The notes: generated by a model not told the origin, from the sequence alone. DNA of 45,261 nt from Syntrophaceae bacterium (GCA_013388675.1 JACAEW010000020.1:1-45261), one strand, 5' to 3'. Positions 1-9,048 are shown, counted from the stretch's first letter. Numbers and translations: made by a program.

Positions 1-587
1 CCTTCATCAGCATTGCAGATCACATATTTTCTGTTTCCTGCGGCCCTGCGGCAGAACTCCCATTTCCGGCCCGTGGGGAAACCGGCGCCACCGCGGCCTC
101 GAAGCCCTGACTTCTTGATCTCTTCAATGACTTGGTCAGGGGTCATCTCCAACAAAGACTTCCGTAGGGCTGAATAGCCTCCCTGGGCAATATATTGTTC
201 AAGCTTCTCCGGGTTGATGCGTCCGCAGTGACGCAACACCAGACGATGTTGTTTTTTGTAGAAGTTGATTTCCGAGTAGAATGGGATCGGTTGGTTGGTC
301 AAGGGATCTCTATAAAAAAGGCGTTCTACCGGCCTGCCTTTTAAAAGGTGAGAGCTGACAATCTCGGAAGCATCCTCAACCTGGACATGAGTATAGAAGA
401 TACCATCAGGTTCGATGACGACGTTAGGCCCTTGCTCACAGAAACCGTGACAGCCGCTGAAGTCGACCTGAGCATCCCTTATCCGCAGCCTAGCCACTTC
501 ATCCTTAAGTGCTTCGTAAACAGGGCCGGATCCGGTGGAGACGCATCCCGTTCCTTGGCAAACGAAAATCGTGCGATGGTTTTCCAT
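1..587 (-). CDS. NuoF/HndC-like NADH-binding flavoprotein subunit (C-terminus beyond the window)
   Basis: About 195 residues are visible from an ATG at 587. The N-terminus has a thioredoxin-like [2Fe-2S] domain with cysteines in CQGTGC and GCHGFC, as in HndC-type NuoF homologues. It is followed by the FMN/NADH-binding signature [19 protein letters not shown] and ICNADEG. Family knowledge: such subunits pass electrons between NAD(P)H, FMN and Fe-S clusters in cytoplasmic hydrogenases and formate dehydrogenases, several of them flavin-bifurcating. The gene starts one base after the nuoE-like stop and belongs to the same minus-strand operon, so it is the diaphorase module for the alpha subunit upstream. 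The right part of the protein, with its 4Fe-4S site, cannot be seen, so the final partner (NAD, NADP or bifurcation) is open. Confidence 0.93.
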   Translation of the reverse strand, partial: MENHRTIFVCQGTGCVSTGSGPVYEALKDEVARLRIRDAQVDFSGCHGFCEQGPNVVIEPDGIFYTHVQVEDASEIVSSHLLKGRPVERLFYRDPLTNQPIPFYSEINFYKKQHRLVLRHCGRINPEKLEQYIAQGGYSALRKSLLEMTPDQVIEEIKKSGLRGRGGAGFPTGRKWEFCRRAAGNRKYVICNADE

Positions 588-588
588 G

Positions 589-1074
589 CTACTCTTTACC
601 CTTCCTGAGCAAGATCTCTAACTTCTTCGGATTCATGTGACCGAAAACCCGGTTGCTAATGACGATATTGGGTGCCAAAGCACAAACGCCAATGCAAGCA
701 ACCGTCTCCAAGGTATATTCCAGGTCAGGAGTCGTTTGACCTTCATCAATGCTCAGATGACGCTTTACCAGTTTCAGGATCGTCTTTCCCCCCCGCACAT
801 GGCAGGCGGTTCCCCGACATACCCGGACGATGTTCCTCCCCCGCGGTTCGGTGGAAAATTGGGAATAGAAGGAGATGACTCCCTGTACCTGGCTGGGAAA
901 GAGCCGCAAAGAATCGGCGATGGGTTCGACCGTCTCCTTGGGGATGTAGCCGATCTCCTCCTGCACCCTTTGCAGCAGGGGAATCAGCCCCCATTTCCGT
1001 TCCCCGTATTCCCGGATAATCTTCTGCACCCGGCCGGTTACCCCGGAGGATGGATGGCTGACTTCGTTCTTCAT
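589..1074 (-). CDS. NuoE-like [2Fe-2S] subunit
   Basis: A 161-residue protein of normal length for the 24-kDa/NuoE thioredoxin-like ferredoxin family. The helical N-terminal half ([17 protein letters not shown], then a [11 protein letters not shown] block) and the four cluster cysteines, CRGTAC near residue 86 and CIGVC near residue 127, are all present. It should hold one [2Fe-2S] cluster and relay electrons between the NuoF-like flavoprotein and the Fe-S chain of the alpha subunit in a soluble complex. Its ATG overlaps the stop of the alpha gene by four bases (ATGA), so translation is probably coupled. The order alpha, NuoE, NuoF is that of three-subunit NAD-linked formate dehydrogenases and Hnd-type hydrogenases. 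Confidence 0.95.
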   Translation of the reverse strand: MKNEVSHPSSGVTGRVQKIIREYGERKWGLIPLLQRVQEEIGYIPKETVEPIADSLRLFPSQVQGVISFYSQFSTEPRGRNIVRVCRGTACHVRGGKTILKLVKRHLSIDEGQTTPDLEYTLETVACIGVCALAPNIVISNRVFGHMNPKKLEILLRKGKE

Positions 1075-3749
1075 TCTTTGATCCTTTCGACCTGCACTTC
1101 CAGAACGGTGGAGACCGGGAATCTGCCTTCCCCCTCGGAGGGCCAGGGCAGCAGGTCAATCACCCTCTCTTCCGCGGCGGGAGAAAGGGGAAAGAAAAGA
1201 ACCCCTGGGGGCAGTCCGGCATCCAGGGAAAGGCGGAAGACCATCTCTTTTTTCTCGGTGGAAAGCTTCACCCGAGAGCCCCCCTCCAGGCCCAGGGCAA
1301 GGGCGTCGCCGGGGTTCATTCTCAACCCGCCCCGGGGGTCGAAACGGGAAAGCCGGGCCGATCTGGAGCTACGCGTTCCGCCCCCCGAGTGGTACAGCGT
1401 GCTGCCCACAAGGAGCCGGAAGGGGGCTCCCGCCGGATCTTCCGCCATTCGGAATTCATTCTCCGGAACCCGCAAAAAGCTCTGTTTCCCCGCTTGAAAT
1501 GCTCGCTCCGGCAGACGGGGGGTCCCTTCATCCTGAGGATCCCCGCAGGGCAGGATGAGGCTCATCTTTTCCAACCGCGCATAGGCGACCCCCCGGTAAA
1601 AGGGTACCAGGCTGCTGATTTCCTCCATCACTTCCCGGGGAGAAGTCTCCAGGGGAGCTCCCCCCGCCCGGCGAAAGACCTCGGTCAAAATTTTCCAGTC
1701 CGGAAGGCTCTGCCCGGCAGGCTGAGCCGCGGCCCTTAGGAGCTGAACCCGTCGTTCCCCATTGGTCAGGGTCCCTTCTTTTTCGGCAAAACTGGAGGCC
1801 GACAGGACGACCCGCGCCATTTGGGCGGTTTCGGTGAGGAAGAGGTCCTGGACGGCAAGAAATTCCAGCTTTCCCAGGGCTTCCCTCACCCGGGAGGCAT
1901 CGGGAAAAGACCGGACCGGGTTCTCCCCCATGATGTACATTCCCCGAACCTTGCCCTCCGCTGCCTCCCTTACCATCTGCCGGGCGCTCAACCCATTTTT
2001 CCGCGGCAGAGGTCCGCCCCAGGCCTTTTCGAAGCGTTTGATCGTTTCCTCATCTTCCCAGGACTGATACCCCGGGAGGAAGTGGGGAAGGGCCCCCATG
2101 TCCCGGGCCCCCTGTCCGTTGCTCTCCATTCCCAGGGGGTAAAATCTTCTCTGGCATCCGAGGAGCAGCGCCAGGTTGATCGCCGCCGCCAGGCCGGTCC
2201 TTCCCCGGACTCCCTGCCAGATCCCGTTTCCCAAAATGAAGGCCCTGGGCCAGCAAGAAGCCAAATCCCTGGCCCGGCCCCGGATGACTTCCCGGCCGAT
2301 TCCCGAATCCCGCTCGGCCCGGGCGAGGTCCCAGGGTTCCATCTCTTCCCGGAGGGCTTTCAGCCCCTCCACGTTCCTTTCCACCCATTCTTTTTCCCAC
2401 AACTCTTCATCCAGAATCACCCGGACAAAACCCAGGAGGAGCGAAGCCTCCCCTCCCAATCTTGGCCGCAGCCAGTCCCGGGCGAAAGGAACCAAGCGGG
2501 TGCGCCTTGGATCGACCAGGTATAAGTTGGCGCCCTGGAATCGAACCGCCCGTTTGATCTTGTAGGCAGCAAGGGGAGCTGTCTCTTCCGGGTTGGCCCC
2601 GACGACGAGGATCCCCTTTGCTTCCTCGATGGCCGCCAGGGGAGAAGTCATCGCCCCCCACCCGAGTCCCGGGCCAAAAAAATCCGGGGCGGGCAGGGTG
2701 TTGAAAGGATTGCCATGATCGATGTTGTTCGTGCCGAACCCCGCCCGGGCGAGCTTCTGGAAGAGATAGTTCTCTTCATTCGTGCATTGCGGGGACCCGA
2801 GAAAGGCCAGGGCGTCGGGCCCGTAGCGGTCCTGGATCCTTTTCATCTCCCGGCCCACGCAGTCCAGGGCCTCCTCCCAGGAGCATTCGACCAGCCTTCC
2901 CTCTTTGCGGATCAGAGGGGTGCGCAAGCGGGAGGCGCTGTCGATGAAGTCCAACCCATAGTGGCCCTTCACGCATAGGACCGGGGAAGGGCCTGAACCG
3001 TCTTCCCGGTCGGGGTTTACGGCTACGACCCGCTCCCCATTCACCCCGAGGAAGATTTTGCAGCCGCAACCGCAATAAGGGCATACCGAGGAAAAGCTCG
3101 CGCCGGGTGTACTCTGGAGGGGCCGGTCTCTTTCGCTCAGGGCCCCGGTGGGGCAGATGTCCACGCAGGCTCCGCAAAAAGTGCATTCCGAGCTTTCCAG
3201 GGCCTGATCATGCAGGGTGGCGGGGCGGGCGTCGAAGCCCCGGTGAAAATAGTCGATGGCCCCTTCCACCACCAGTTCGTGGTCCGCCCGGATGCACTTT
3301 CCGCAGAGGATGCATTTGGACAGGTCCCGTTTGATGAAGGGGTTGACTTCCTGCGTTCCCGAGTAGTTCGGCAGTCTATAAAGGTCCGACAGGCCGATCC
3401 CCAGGTCAAGGGCAATCTGCCGGAGCTGGCAGCGGTTGCCCTTCTCGCAGACCAGGCAGGATTCGGGATGGCTGGCCAGCATCAACTTGACGATCATCCT
3501 TCTGGCCTCCAGGACGCGCGGCGAATCCGTGCGGATCACCATCCCCGGAGACAGGGGGGCCACGCAGGAGGCCAGGAGGGCGCCGGATTTTTCCTCTTCC
3601 ACCAGGCAGACCCGGCAGGCTCCATAGGAAGCCAGATGGGAATCGTGGCAAAGCGTGGGAATGGGAATCTTCATTTCTTCGGCCAGGTCCAGGATGGTCA
3701 TTCCCTCCCGGCCGCTGGCTTCCCGTCCATCGATCGTGACCGTCACCAT
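1071..3749 (-). CDS. Formate-dehydrogenase-like molybdopterin oxidoreductase alpha subunit with degenerate active site
   Basis: An 892-residue protein in domain order: NuoG-like [2Fe-2S] domain (Cys 34, 45, 48, 62), His-Cys3 4Fe-4S site (His 94, Cys 98, 101, 107), two ferredoxin clusters (Cys 146-152 and 189-199), the bis-MGD-type 4Fe-4S motif CPYCGCGC at 223-230 with Cys 259, molybdopterin core, C-terminal cofactor domain from about 770. Overall it matches NAD-linked FdhA. In E. coli FdhF the catalytic segment is NNVDCCARVUH; here the matching stretch (341-351) reads NNIDHGNPFNT, so Sec/Cys is Asn 350 and the following His is Thr. The VRGQNNVQG arginine region reads LGMESNGQG (539-547). Formate oxidation is therefore doubtful and the substrate is unknown. 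The ATG at 3749 is chosen because the sigma-54 promoter at 3848-3863 lies inside the longer reading frame that begins at 3911. Confidence 0.88.
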   Translation of the reverse strand: MVTVTIDGREASGREGMTILDLAEEMKIPIPTLCHDSHLASYGACRVCLVEEEKSGALLASCVAPLSPGMVIRTDSPRVLEARRMIVKLMLASHPESCLVCEKGNRCQLRQIALDLGIGLSDLYRLPNYSGTQEVNPFIKRDLSKCILCGKCIRADHELVVEGAIDYFHRGFDARPATLHDQALESSECTFCGACVDICPTGALSERDRPLQSTPGASFSSVCPYCGCGCKIFLGVNGERVVAVNPDREDGSGPSPVLCVKGHYGLDFIDSASRLRTPLIRKEGRLVECSWEEALDCVGREMKRIQDRYGPDALAFLGSPQCTNEENYLFQKLARAGFGTNNIDHGNPFNTLPAPDFFGPGLGWGAMTSPLAAIEEAKGILVVGANPEETAPLAAYKIKRAVRFQGANLYLVDPRRTRLVPFARDWLRPRLGGEASLLLGFVRVILDEELWEKEWVERNVEGLKALREEMEPWDLARAERDSGIGREVIRGRARDLASCWPRAFILGNGIWQGVRGRTGLAAAINLALLLGCQRRFYPLGMESNGQGARDMGALPHFLPGYQSWEDEETIKRFEKAWGGPLPRKNGLSARQMVREAAEGKVRGMYIMGENPVRSFPDASRVREALGKLEFLAVQDLFLTETAQMARVVLSASSFAEKEGTLTNGERRVQLLRAAAQPAGQSLPDWKILTEVFRRAGGAPLETSPREVMEEISSLVPFYRGVAYARLEKMSLILPCGDPQDEGTPRLPERAFQAGKQSFLRVPENEFRMAEDPAGAPFRLLVGSTLYHSGGGTRSSRSARLSRFDPRGGLRMNPGDALALGLEGGSRVKLSTEKKEMVFRLSLDAGLPPGVLFFPLSPAAEERVIDLLPWPSEGEGRFPVSTVLEVQVERIKE

Positions 3750-3847
3750 GGGTGTCCCCTTCCCCGGGGTCTCTGATGTCCCTCCCCTTCCCGGGTCCCT
3801 GCCGGGCGGAAAGAGGGCAGATCGGAAGTCTTTAAGTTCGATCCCGG

Positions 3848-3863
3848 AGCAATCCCCGGGCCA
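3848..3863 (-). promoter_or_regulatory. Sigma-54 (-24/-12) promoter of the dehydrogenase operon
   Basis: On the minus strand the sequence is TGGCCCGGGGATTGCT. The consensus TGGCACG-N4-TTGCW is matched at every defined position except one (C for A), including the essential GG and GC with correct spacing. Transcription should begin near 3837, about 88 nt before the ATG at 3749. An NtrC-type activator gene with the GAFTGA loop lies directly upstream, so a regulatory link is a strong inference. The AT-rich stretch around 3970-4015 could host IHF or activator sites, but no clear enhancer palindrome was identified. Confidence 0.82.
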
Positions 3864-4037
3864 GCATGCCGGGAATGCCCGAGAAAAAACCCAAGGTGCT
3901 GGAAAACTCAAGCTGGAAAGGGCTTTGCGAAGTTTGGGGGATAATTTCTTTCAGCGGAAAGGATGTCGACGAATTAAAAAATGGGGATTTAATCCTCAAA
4001 ATAGCGGGGAAAAAATGGACTTAAGGGGAATTTTTCC

Positions 4038-5402
4038 TCAGGAAAGGTGATACTTTTTTACCTTTTGATAGAGCGTCTTCCGGTCGATGCCCAAAATACC
4101 CGCGGCCTGCGACTTGTGTCCTTCCGTTGCCTTGAGGACCGAGGCGATATGCTCCTTTTCAAGGTCTTCCAGAGTGACGAATTTCGGGGAAGCAGCAAGG
4201 TTCCTCCCATGGGACCCGCGGCCCGGCGGAACGGGAAGGCATTCGGGAGTGATCATCGGCCCGCTTTCCAGGATCATCGCCCGTTCAATGGCATTCTGCA
4301 GCTCGCGCACATTCCCGGGCCAGTGGTGCTTCATGAGCGCCTCCATGGCCGCGGGAGCCACACCGGTTAAAGGAGTTTTTCTTTTGCGGTTTCCCTGGCG
4401 GATGAAATGCTGGACCAAAAGGGGAATGTCCTCCTTCCGCTCCCGGAGGGGGGGAAGGTGAATGGGAACCACGCTCAACCGGTAGAACAGGTCTTCCCGG
4501 AAGGTCTTTTGGGCGATGGCCTCCATTAAATTTTGATTGGTGGCGGCCAGGATCCGCACATCGACCCGGATCCGCTGATTCCCGCCCACCGGTTTGACCT
4601 CCCGCTCCTGGATCACCCGCAGGAGTTTGGATTGGGTATTGAGGGTCAGGTTGGCCACCTCATCGAAGAAAAAAGTCCCGCCGTTGGCCAATTGAAATAA
4701 ACCATGTTTGGCCGATACGGCCCCGGTAAAGGCGCCCCTCGTGTGTCCGAAAAGCTCGCTCTCGAGAAGGGTTTCCACCAACGTGTTGCAGTCCACGGGG
4801 ATGAACTCTTTGTCCTTGCGGGGGCTCAGCTGGTGAATGGCCTTGGCGATCAGCTCCTTTCCCGTCCCGCTCTCTCCGGTGATGAGCACGGTGCTTTCCG
4901 TGGGGGCCACCTTGCGGACGATCTCCAGCACCCGCTGCATGGCCCTGCTCTCCCCCACGATCAGGTCCGGAATCATCCTCCCTTCGAGCTGCCGACGGAG
5001 CCTTTCATTGTCCCAGGTCAGCTTCCTCCGCTCTGCGGCGCGGGCCACGGCAATCCGGAGCTCCTCCGGGCTGCAGGGTTTGGTGAGGTAATCGTAGGCG
5101 CCCATTTTCACGGCTTTTACCGCGCTCTCGATCGTCGGATAGCCCGTAATCATGATGCTGACCACCTCCGGGTCCTGTTCCTTCAGCTCCCGGAGCGTTT
5201 CCATCCCGTCCAGCCCGGGCATCTTCAAATCCAGGAGAAGGACGTCGGGCGGTTCTTCGGCGATTCGTTCCAAGGCCAGGCGGCCGCTCTCCGCCGTTTC
5301 CACCCGGTATCCCTCTTTGAGGAGCACCCGGCTGAAACTGTCCCGGATGACCTTTTCGTCGTCCACGATCATGACCCGGGGGGCATAAGGATTTTCTTCC
5401 AT
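4038..5402 (-). CDS. Sigma-54-dependent NtrC/AtoC-family response regulator
   Basis: 454 residues with the complete three-domain layout. The receiver domain (8-125) has acidic residues Asp 14/15, phospho-acceptor Asp 58, Thr 86 and Lys 108. The AAA+ domain (about 148-385) has Walker A GESGTGKE at 176-183 and the sigma-54 contact loop GAFTGA at 223-228. A Fis-type helix-turn-helix closes the C-terminus (SQAAGILGIDRKTLYQK). It would oligomerise when phosphorylated and open sigma-54 promoters. The gene starts one base after the stop of the sensor kinase, forming a two-gene operon. The adjoining downstream operon carries a near-consensus -24/-12 promoter, the obvious target. The physiological signal cannot be read from the sequence. 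Confidence 0.96.
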   Translation of the reverse strand: MEENPYAPRVMIVDDEKVIRDSFSRVLLKEGYRVETAESGRLALERIAEEPPDVLLLDLKMPGLDGMETLRELKEQDPEVVSIMITGYPTIESAVKAVKMGAYDYLTKPCSPEELRIAVARAAERRKLTWDNERLRRQLEGRMIPDLIVGESRAMQRVLEIVRKVAPTESTVLITGESGTGKELIAKAIHQLSPRKDKEFIPVDCNTLVETLLESELFGHTRGAFTGAVSAKHGLFQLANGGTFFFDEVANLTLNTQSKLLRVIQEREVKPVGGNQRIRVDVRILAATNQNLMEAIAQKTFREDLFYRLSVVPIHLPPLRERKEDIPLLVQHFIRQGNRKRKTPLTGVAPAAMEALMKHHWPGNVRELQNAIERAMILESGPMITPECLPVPPGRGSHGRNLAASPKFVTLEDLEKEHIASVLKATEGHKSQAAGILGIDRKTLYQKVKKYHLS

Positions 5403-5403
5403 T

Positions 5404-7062
5404 TCAGGACGGAGCCTCCTCCACGTCCCCTTTGATTGGGAACTCGATGAAAAAGGTCGACCCTTCGCCCTCTTTGCTCTTGACCCAAATCCTGCCCCGG
5501 TGTTTTTGGACGATCCCGTAGGACATGGACAAGCCGAGTCCAGTCCCCTTTCCCACCTCCTTGGTGGTGAAGAAGGGCTCGAAGATTCGGGTCAGGTGTT
5601 CCTCTTTGATTCCGCACCCCGTATCTTCGATCTCGATCAATACGGTGTCCCGCTCTGGCCCCAGTGCGGTGCGGATGATGATCATCCCCTGCCCGTCCAT
5701 GGCTTCGGCGGCGTTCAGGATGATATTCATGAAAACCTGATTCAGTTGGCTCGCATTGGCCTGGATGGGGGGAAGGCTCGGGTCCAGGTTCTTGATGATC
5801 CGGATGTTATGGAAGAGGGCCTGGTTCTCCAAAAGGGAAATGCCCTGCGCCAGGGCCCGGTTGATATCGGTGGGCTCCATTTGGGAAGAGGTCTGCCGGG
5901 CGAATTCCAGGAGGCCCTTGACGATCTCCTTGCATCGGGTGGTCTCTTCGCAGATTCTTTCCAGGTCCTTTCTGCGCGGGTCCCCCGGCGCAAGGTCCTC
6001 GATCAACAATCGGGAGAAGATTAAAATTCCCCCAAGGGGGTTATTGATCTCGTGGGCCACCCCCGCAGCCAATTTCCCCAGGGAGGCCATTTTCTCCGAT
6101 TGTAGGAGTTGGAGCTGGGCCTCCCGCAGTTCACCCTCCATCTTCAGCTTGTCCCGCAGGTCGGTGAAGATGCCGAAGCTGGCAATCTCTTTTCCCTTTT
6201 CGTATAGGATCGCCGCGGAAATATTGACCGGAATGAGGTCTCCCCCCTTGTTCACCAGGTTAATCTGGAAGGGTTCCAGGCGGCCGACCCCCCCATGGCC
6301 CGGAGAACGGAGCTGGGCCATGATCTCCTTGGCCATGCCCGGCGGATAGAGCTGGGTAATGTGGACTTTTTCGATGGCCTCCTCCGCGGTGTATCCCAGG
6401 AGCTTCTCCGAGCTCTTGTTGAAAATAATGATCTTGCCCTTCATATCCGCGGCGATGATTCCATCCACCGAATTTTCGATCAGGTTGCGCAGAAATTCAT
6501 TGGTCTTCCGCAGTTCGGTTTCGATTCGCTTGGTCGGGGAAATGTCCCGGAGATAGGCATAGGTTTTCATCGCTCCCCGACGATTTTTAACCGAGGTAAT
6601 GCAGATTTCGGCCTCCTTGCTGGTCCCCTGGGCGGTGACGATCTCCATCTCGGAGCATACCCGGAGGCCGGTGTCGGGGTCGCGCCGTCGGAAAAGGTCC
6701 CGGAGGTAGGCTCGATTCTTTTCGTCGAACAAGGCGTGGAAATCCAGCCCCAGCAATCGGTCCGGCGGGTACCCGGTCACCTCCGAGGCCACCCTGTTCG
6801 CCAGCTCGATGCGGTTTCCTTCATCGATGGCCAGGATCCCGTCGTTGGCATTCTCCACGATACGCCGGAATCGCTCCTCCGATTCCCGGAGGTCTTCCTC
6901 CAGCTTTTTAGCCACATCGCTATCGGCGACCCATTCGGTCCGGGCTCCAAGGGCATGTTCGGACAGGGCGAGGTTCTCCTGCTCCGCCCGGACGAGGAGA
7001 TCGCGCAGGATTTGGACCTCCTTTTTCAGCTTCTCAAGCTCTTCCTTTTTCTTATCGCCCAC
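5404..7062 (-). CDS. PAS-PAS sensor histidine kinase, cytoplasmic
   Basis: About 552 residues: an N-terminal coiled coil, two PAS domains (about 65-178 and 188-305), a HisKA dimerisation domain with phospho-accepting His 337 in GVAHEINNP, and an HATPase_c domain with N-box (NAAEAMDG), G1 (DTGCGI), F-box (FEPFFTT) and G2 (GKGTGLGLSM). No transmembrane segment is seen, so it should sense a cytoplasmic or redox cue. Start choice: GTG at 7062 has GGAGGG at good spacing and a TATAAT just upstream. An alternative ATG at 7146 adds 28 residues of unconvincing sequence. It is the cognate partner of the response regulator that follows one base later. Confidence 0.93.
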   Translation of the reverse strand: MGDKKKEELEKLKKEVQILRDLLVRAEQENLALSEHALGARTEWVADSDVAKKLEEDLRESEERFRRIVENANDGILAIDEGNRIELANRVASEVTGYPPDRLLGLDFHALFDEKNRAYLRDLFRRRDPDTGLRVCSEMEIVTAQGTSKEAEICITSVKNRRGAMKTYAYLRDISPTKRIETELRKTNEFLRNLIENSVDGIIAADMKGKIIIFNKSSEKLLGYTAEEAIEKVHITQLYPPGMAKEIMAQLRSPGHGGVGRLEPFQINLVNKGGDLIPVNISAAILYEKGKEIASFGIFTDLRDKLKMEGELREAQLQLLQSEKMASLGKLAAGVAHEINNPLGGILIFSRLLIEDLAPGDPRRKDLERICEETTRCKEIVKGLLEFARQTSSQMEPTDINRALAQGISLLENQALFHNIRIIKNLDPSLPPIQANASQLNQVFMNIILNAAEAMDGQGMIIIRTALGPERDTVLIEIEDTGCGIKEEHLTRIFEPFFTTKEVGKGTGLGLSMSYGIVQKHRGRIWVKSKEGEGSTFFIEFPIKGDVEEAPS

Positions 7063-7575
7063 CGACCCTCCCCGCTGCTTCTTGCTATTATAGCGGTCCC
7101 CGATTTTTTTTTCTATGCCCCTGTTTCCTCGGTCCCCAAGCCCCATCCGGATTCGTCCTTCTTACTTTTCCTGAATAAATAAATAGAAAGGTTTTTTGCC
7201 CTTATAGAATGCGGAGAAGAATCGGAGAAACCATTGCAGAACCTGCCAACGGCCCAGCGATACCCCAGAAGAAACTCCTTTTTATGAAATTAATCGGAAA
7301 TGTGCCGAACGCGCCCGGAACGTATTCCCTGCTTCTGTTGTTAGCCTTCGAATCCTTCTGAGAAATGGTTTTTTCCCCTGAAAATGTCCCTCGAAGGATG
7401 AAAACCGCTCCTTCTTTTCAACTTTTATGAACAACCCTCGCCAATTGGCCAGGCCCGGCCCCGGAATCCGGGGTAAAGCCGATATCCTGCTTTTTCCCCT
7501 ATAGAATTGCCGATCGCTGAAATTGCAGAACTAGACGCGGTCCCCGGAGACGTCCCGGGATGCGGACGATAGCTC
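7063..7575. other. Intergenic region between the kinase and the vapBC remnant
   Basis: The stretch separates a minus-strand kinase from plus-strand genes. A possible -10 (TATAAT on the minus strand, close to 7085) could serve the kinase. The short open frames here match no family recognised, and no RNA gene was seen. Confidence 0.5.
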
Positions 7576-7604
7576 TTGACATGGGCAAAATACTTTAGCA
7601 TATG
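7576..7604 (+). promoter_or_regulatory. Sigma-70-type promoter of the vapBC remnant
   Basis: TTGACA at 7576-7581 is followed after 17 bases by CATATG, with alternative AT-rich -10 hexamers one to two bases further on. Transcription would begin a few tens of bases before the antitoxin ATG at 7645. The AT-rich, partly symmetrical stretch GCATATGTAATATACGC overlaps the -10 and is where an antitoxin operator would be expected; that role is inference. Confidence 0.45.
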
Positions 7605-7644
7605 TAATATACGCGAAATAACTGGAAGGAAGGATGGGGGCGCC

Positions 7645-7862
7645 ATGAAACAGAATATTACCCTGTCGATCGAAAAGGATCTGATACGGAAAGCGAAAGT
7701 TTTGGCCGCCAAAAAAGAGGTTTCGATACCAAAACGATTAAGCCGGGAGCTGGCAGGATCCTGAGTGAGGAGGATCTTTACGCATCGGCCCGGAAGCGGG
7801 CGACGGCTAGGCTTAAAAAGGGATTTCACTTAGGCGACAGGATCCTCGGAAGAGCTTCATGA
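7645..7862 (+). pseudogene. VapB-type antitoxin with frameshift
   Basis: The first 39 codons from the ATG at 7645 encode a ribbon-helix-helix style antitoxin start (MKQNITLSIEKDLIRKAKVL) and then hit a TGA at 7762. Another frame continues without interruption from about 7755 to 7862 and gives RILSEEDLYASARKRATAR, the usual alpha-helical C-terminus of such antitoxins, ending in a TGA that overlaps the toxin ATG by four bases as in intact pairs. A single-base indel near 7750-7764 therefore broke the gene. A ribosomal slip is less likely because no slippery heptamer is seen. The intact form would bind the PIN toxin and the promoter at 7576-7604. Confidence 0.7.
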
Positions 7863-8068
7863 ACGGCGATAAAGCCTTCGTGGATGCGAATGTTTTGGTT
7901 TATGGGCACGACGTGGATTCTGGTCCGGAACATCAAATCGCCAGGCGAATATTGCTGGACCTCTGGCAGCAAAAGAAGGGCGTGCGCAGTGGTCAGTTTG
8001 AAGGAGTCAAGGCGGCAGCTTACCTGCGGTCCTGTTGGGAGCTTAAAAAGGGGGAGGCATGGGGATGA
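7859..8068 (+). pseudogene. Truncated VapC-type PIN-domain ribonuclease
   Basis: 69 residues beginning with the characteristic PIN start (KAFVDANVLVYGHDVDSG), which carries the first catalytic Asp. PIN toxins are usually about 130-140 residues with further acidic residues in the middle and end. Here the match fades after about residue 42 (LDLWQQKKGV), and the remaining 27 residues look like foreign sequence running into the next gene, whose ATG at 8059 lies inside the reading frame. A deletion has removed the C-terminal two thirds, so no nuclease activity is expected. With its frameshifted antitoxin it forms a dead vapBC module. Confidence 0.7.
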
Positions 8069-9048
8069 TGGAAAAACGCAATTTGGGGAAAACGGGACCG
8101 GCCATCGGTTGTCTCGGATATGGGGCCATGGGGCTCGAGGGCTACTACGGAGCTTCCAATGATGATGGAGCGATGGAGACCATTCGCCGGGCCCTGGATT
8201 TCGGGATGACGATGATCGACACGGCGGATGCCTACGGTAATGGGCACAACGAGATTCTTGTAGGCCGCGCAGTCAGGGGCCGACGGAACGACGCCTTTAT
8301 CGCAACCAAGTTCGGCATCGTCTTTGATGAAAAGGAATCCGGAACCGAGCTGCGGACGGGCTGGGGGTTCTCGCTCAAAATTAACGGGAAGCCAAGGTAT
8401 GCAGAAAAGGCGCTGGCTGGAAGCCTCAGGCGTTTGGGAATTGACACCATTGATCTGTGGTATGCGCACTATGTGGATCCTGCAACCCCGATAGAGGAAA
8501 CCGTGGGCGGGATGGCCGAGGCCGTTCGTGCGGGGAAGGTGCGCTATCTGGGGCTGAGCAACGTCCCGGCCGATGAAGTCAGGCGAGCTCATGCAGTCCA
8601 TCCGATCACGGCGGTGCAATACGAGTATTCCCTCTGGCGCCGGGAGGCCGAGACCGCTCTGCTCCCGACGTTACGGGAACTTGGAATCGCTCTGGTCTGC
8701 TGGTCTCCTCTCGGCAGCGGGTTTCTGACTGGAACAGTGCGAACCTTGGACAGGAATGACTTCCGCCGGAATAACCCGCGCTTTGCAGGGGAGAATCTGG
8801 CCGAGAATCGTGCACGGTACGCTCCATTGATGGCCATGGCGAGGGAGCTAAGTGTCAGCCCTGCCCAGTTGGCTCTTGCATGGCTCCTGCACCAGGGCAA
8901 GGATATTATTCCGATCCCCGGAACACGCCGCCCGGAACGAGTTGATGAAAATGCCCGGGCAGCGGACATCCGTCTAACGGACGAGACCTTAAAACGGATC
9001 AATACAATCGCGCGGCCCGGGTTAGCGGAAGGCGCAACGTTGCTGTGA
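8059..9048 (+). CDS. Aldo/keto reductase (AKR13-like)
   Basis: 329 residues of an NADPH-dependent aldo/keto reductase TIM barrel. The catalytic tetrad is complete: Asp 54, Tyr 59, Lys 84 and His 137 (DTADAYGNG, ATKFG, WYAHYVDP). The C-terminal cofactor segment IPIPGTRRPERVDEN is the usual SxxxxRxxxN-like NADP site. It would reduce aldehydes or ketones in the cytoplasm; the natural substrate cannot be inferred. GGGGGAGG precedes the ATG, and the first codons overlap the tail of the broken vapC, so the gene may have been joined to the old toxin promoter by the deletion. ATG 8068 is an alternative start. Confidence 0.92.
   Translation: MGMMEKRNLGKTGPAIGCLGYGAMGLEGYYGASNDDGAMETIRRALDFGMTMIDTADAYGNGHNEILVGRAVRGRRNDAFIATKFGIVFDEKESGTELRTGWGFSLKINGKPRYAEKALAGSLRRLGIDTIDLWYAHYVDPATPIEETVGGMAEAVRAGKVRYLGLSNVPADEVRRAHAVHPITAVQYEYSLWRREAETALLPTLRELGIALVCWSPLGSGFLTGTVRTLDRNDFRRNNPRFAGENLAENRARYAPLMAMARELSVSPAQLALAWLLHQGKDIIPIPGTRRPERVDENARAADIRLTDETLKRINTIARPGLAEGATLL

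Noticed and set aside
3750-3911. N-terminal extension of the formate-dehydrogenase-like subunit
   Set aside because: It contains the sigma-54 promoter, has no domain, and homologous sequence starts at 3749.
6295-7182. 295-residue plus-strand open frame opposite the kinase
   Set aside because: The minus-strand PAS and kinase motifs explain this DNA fully.
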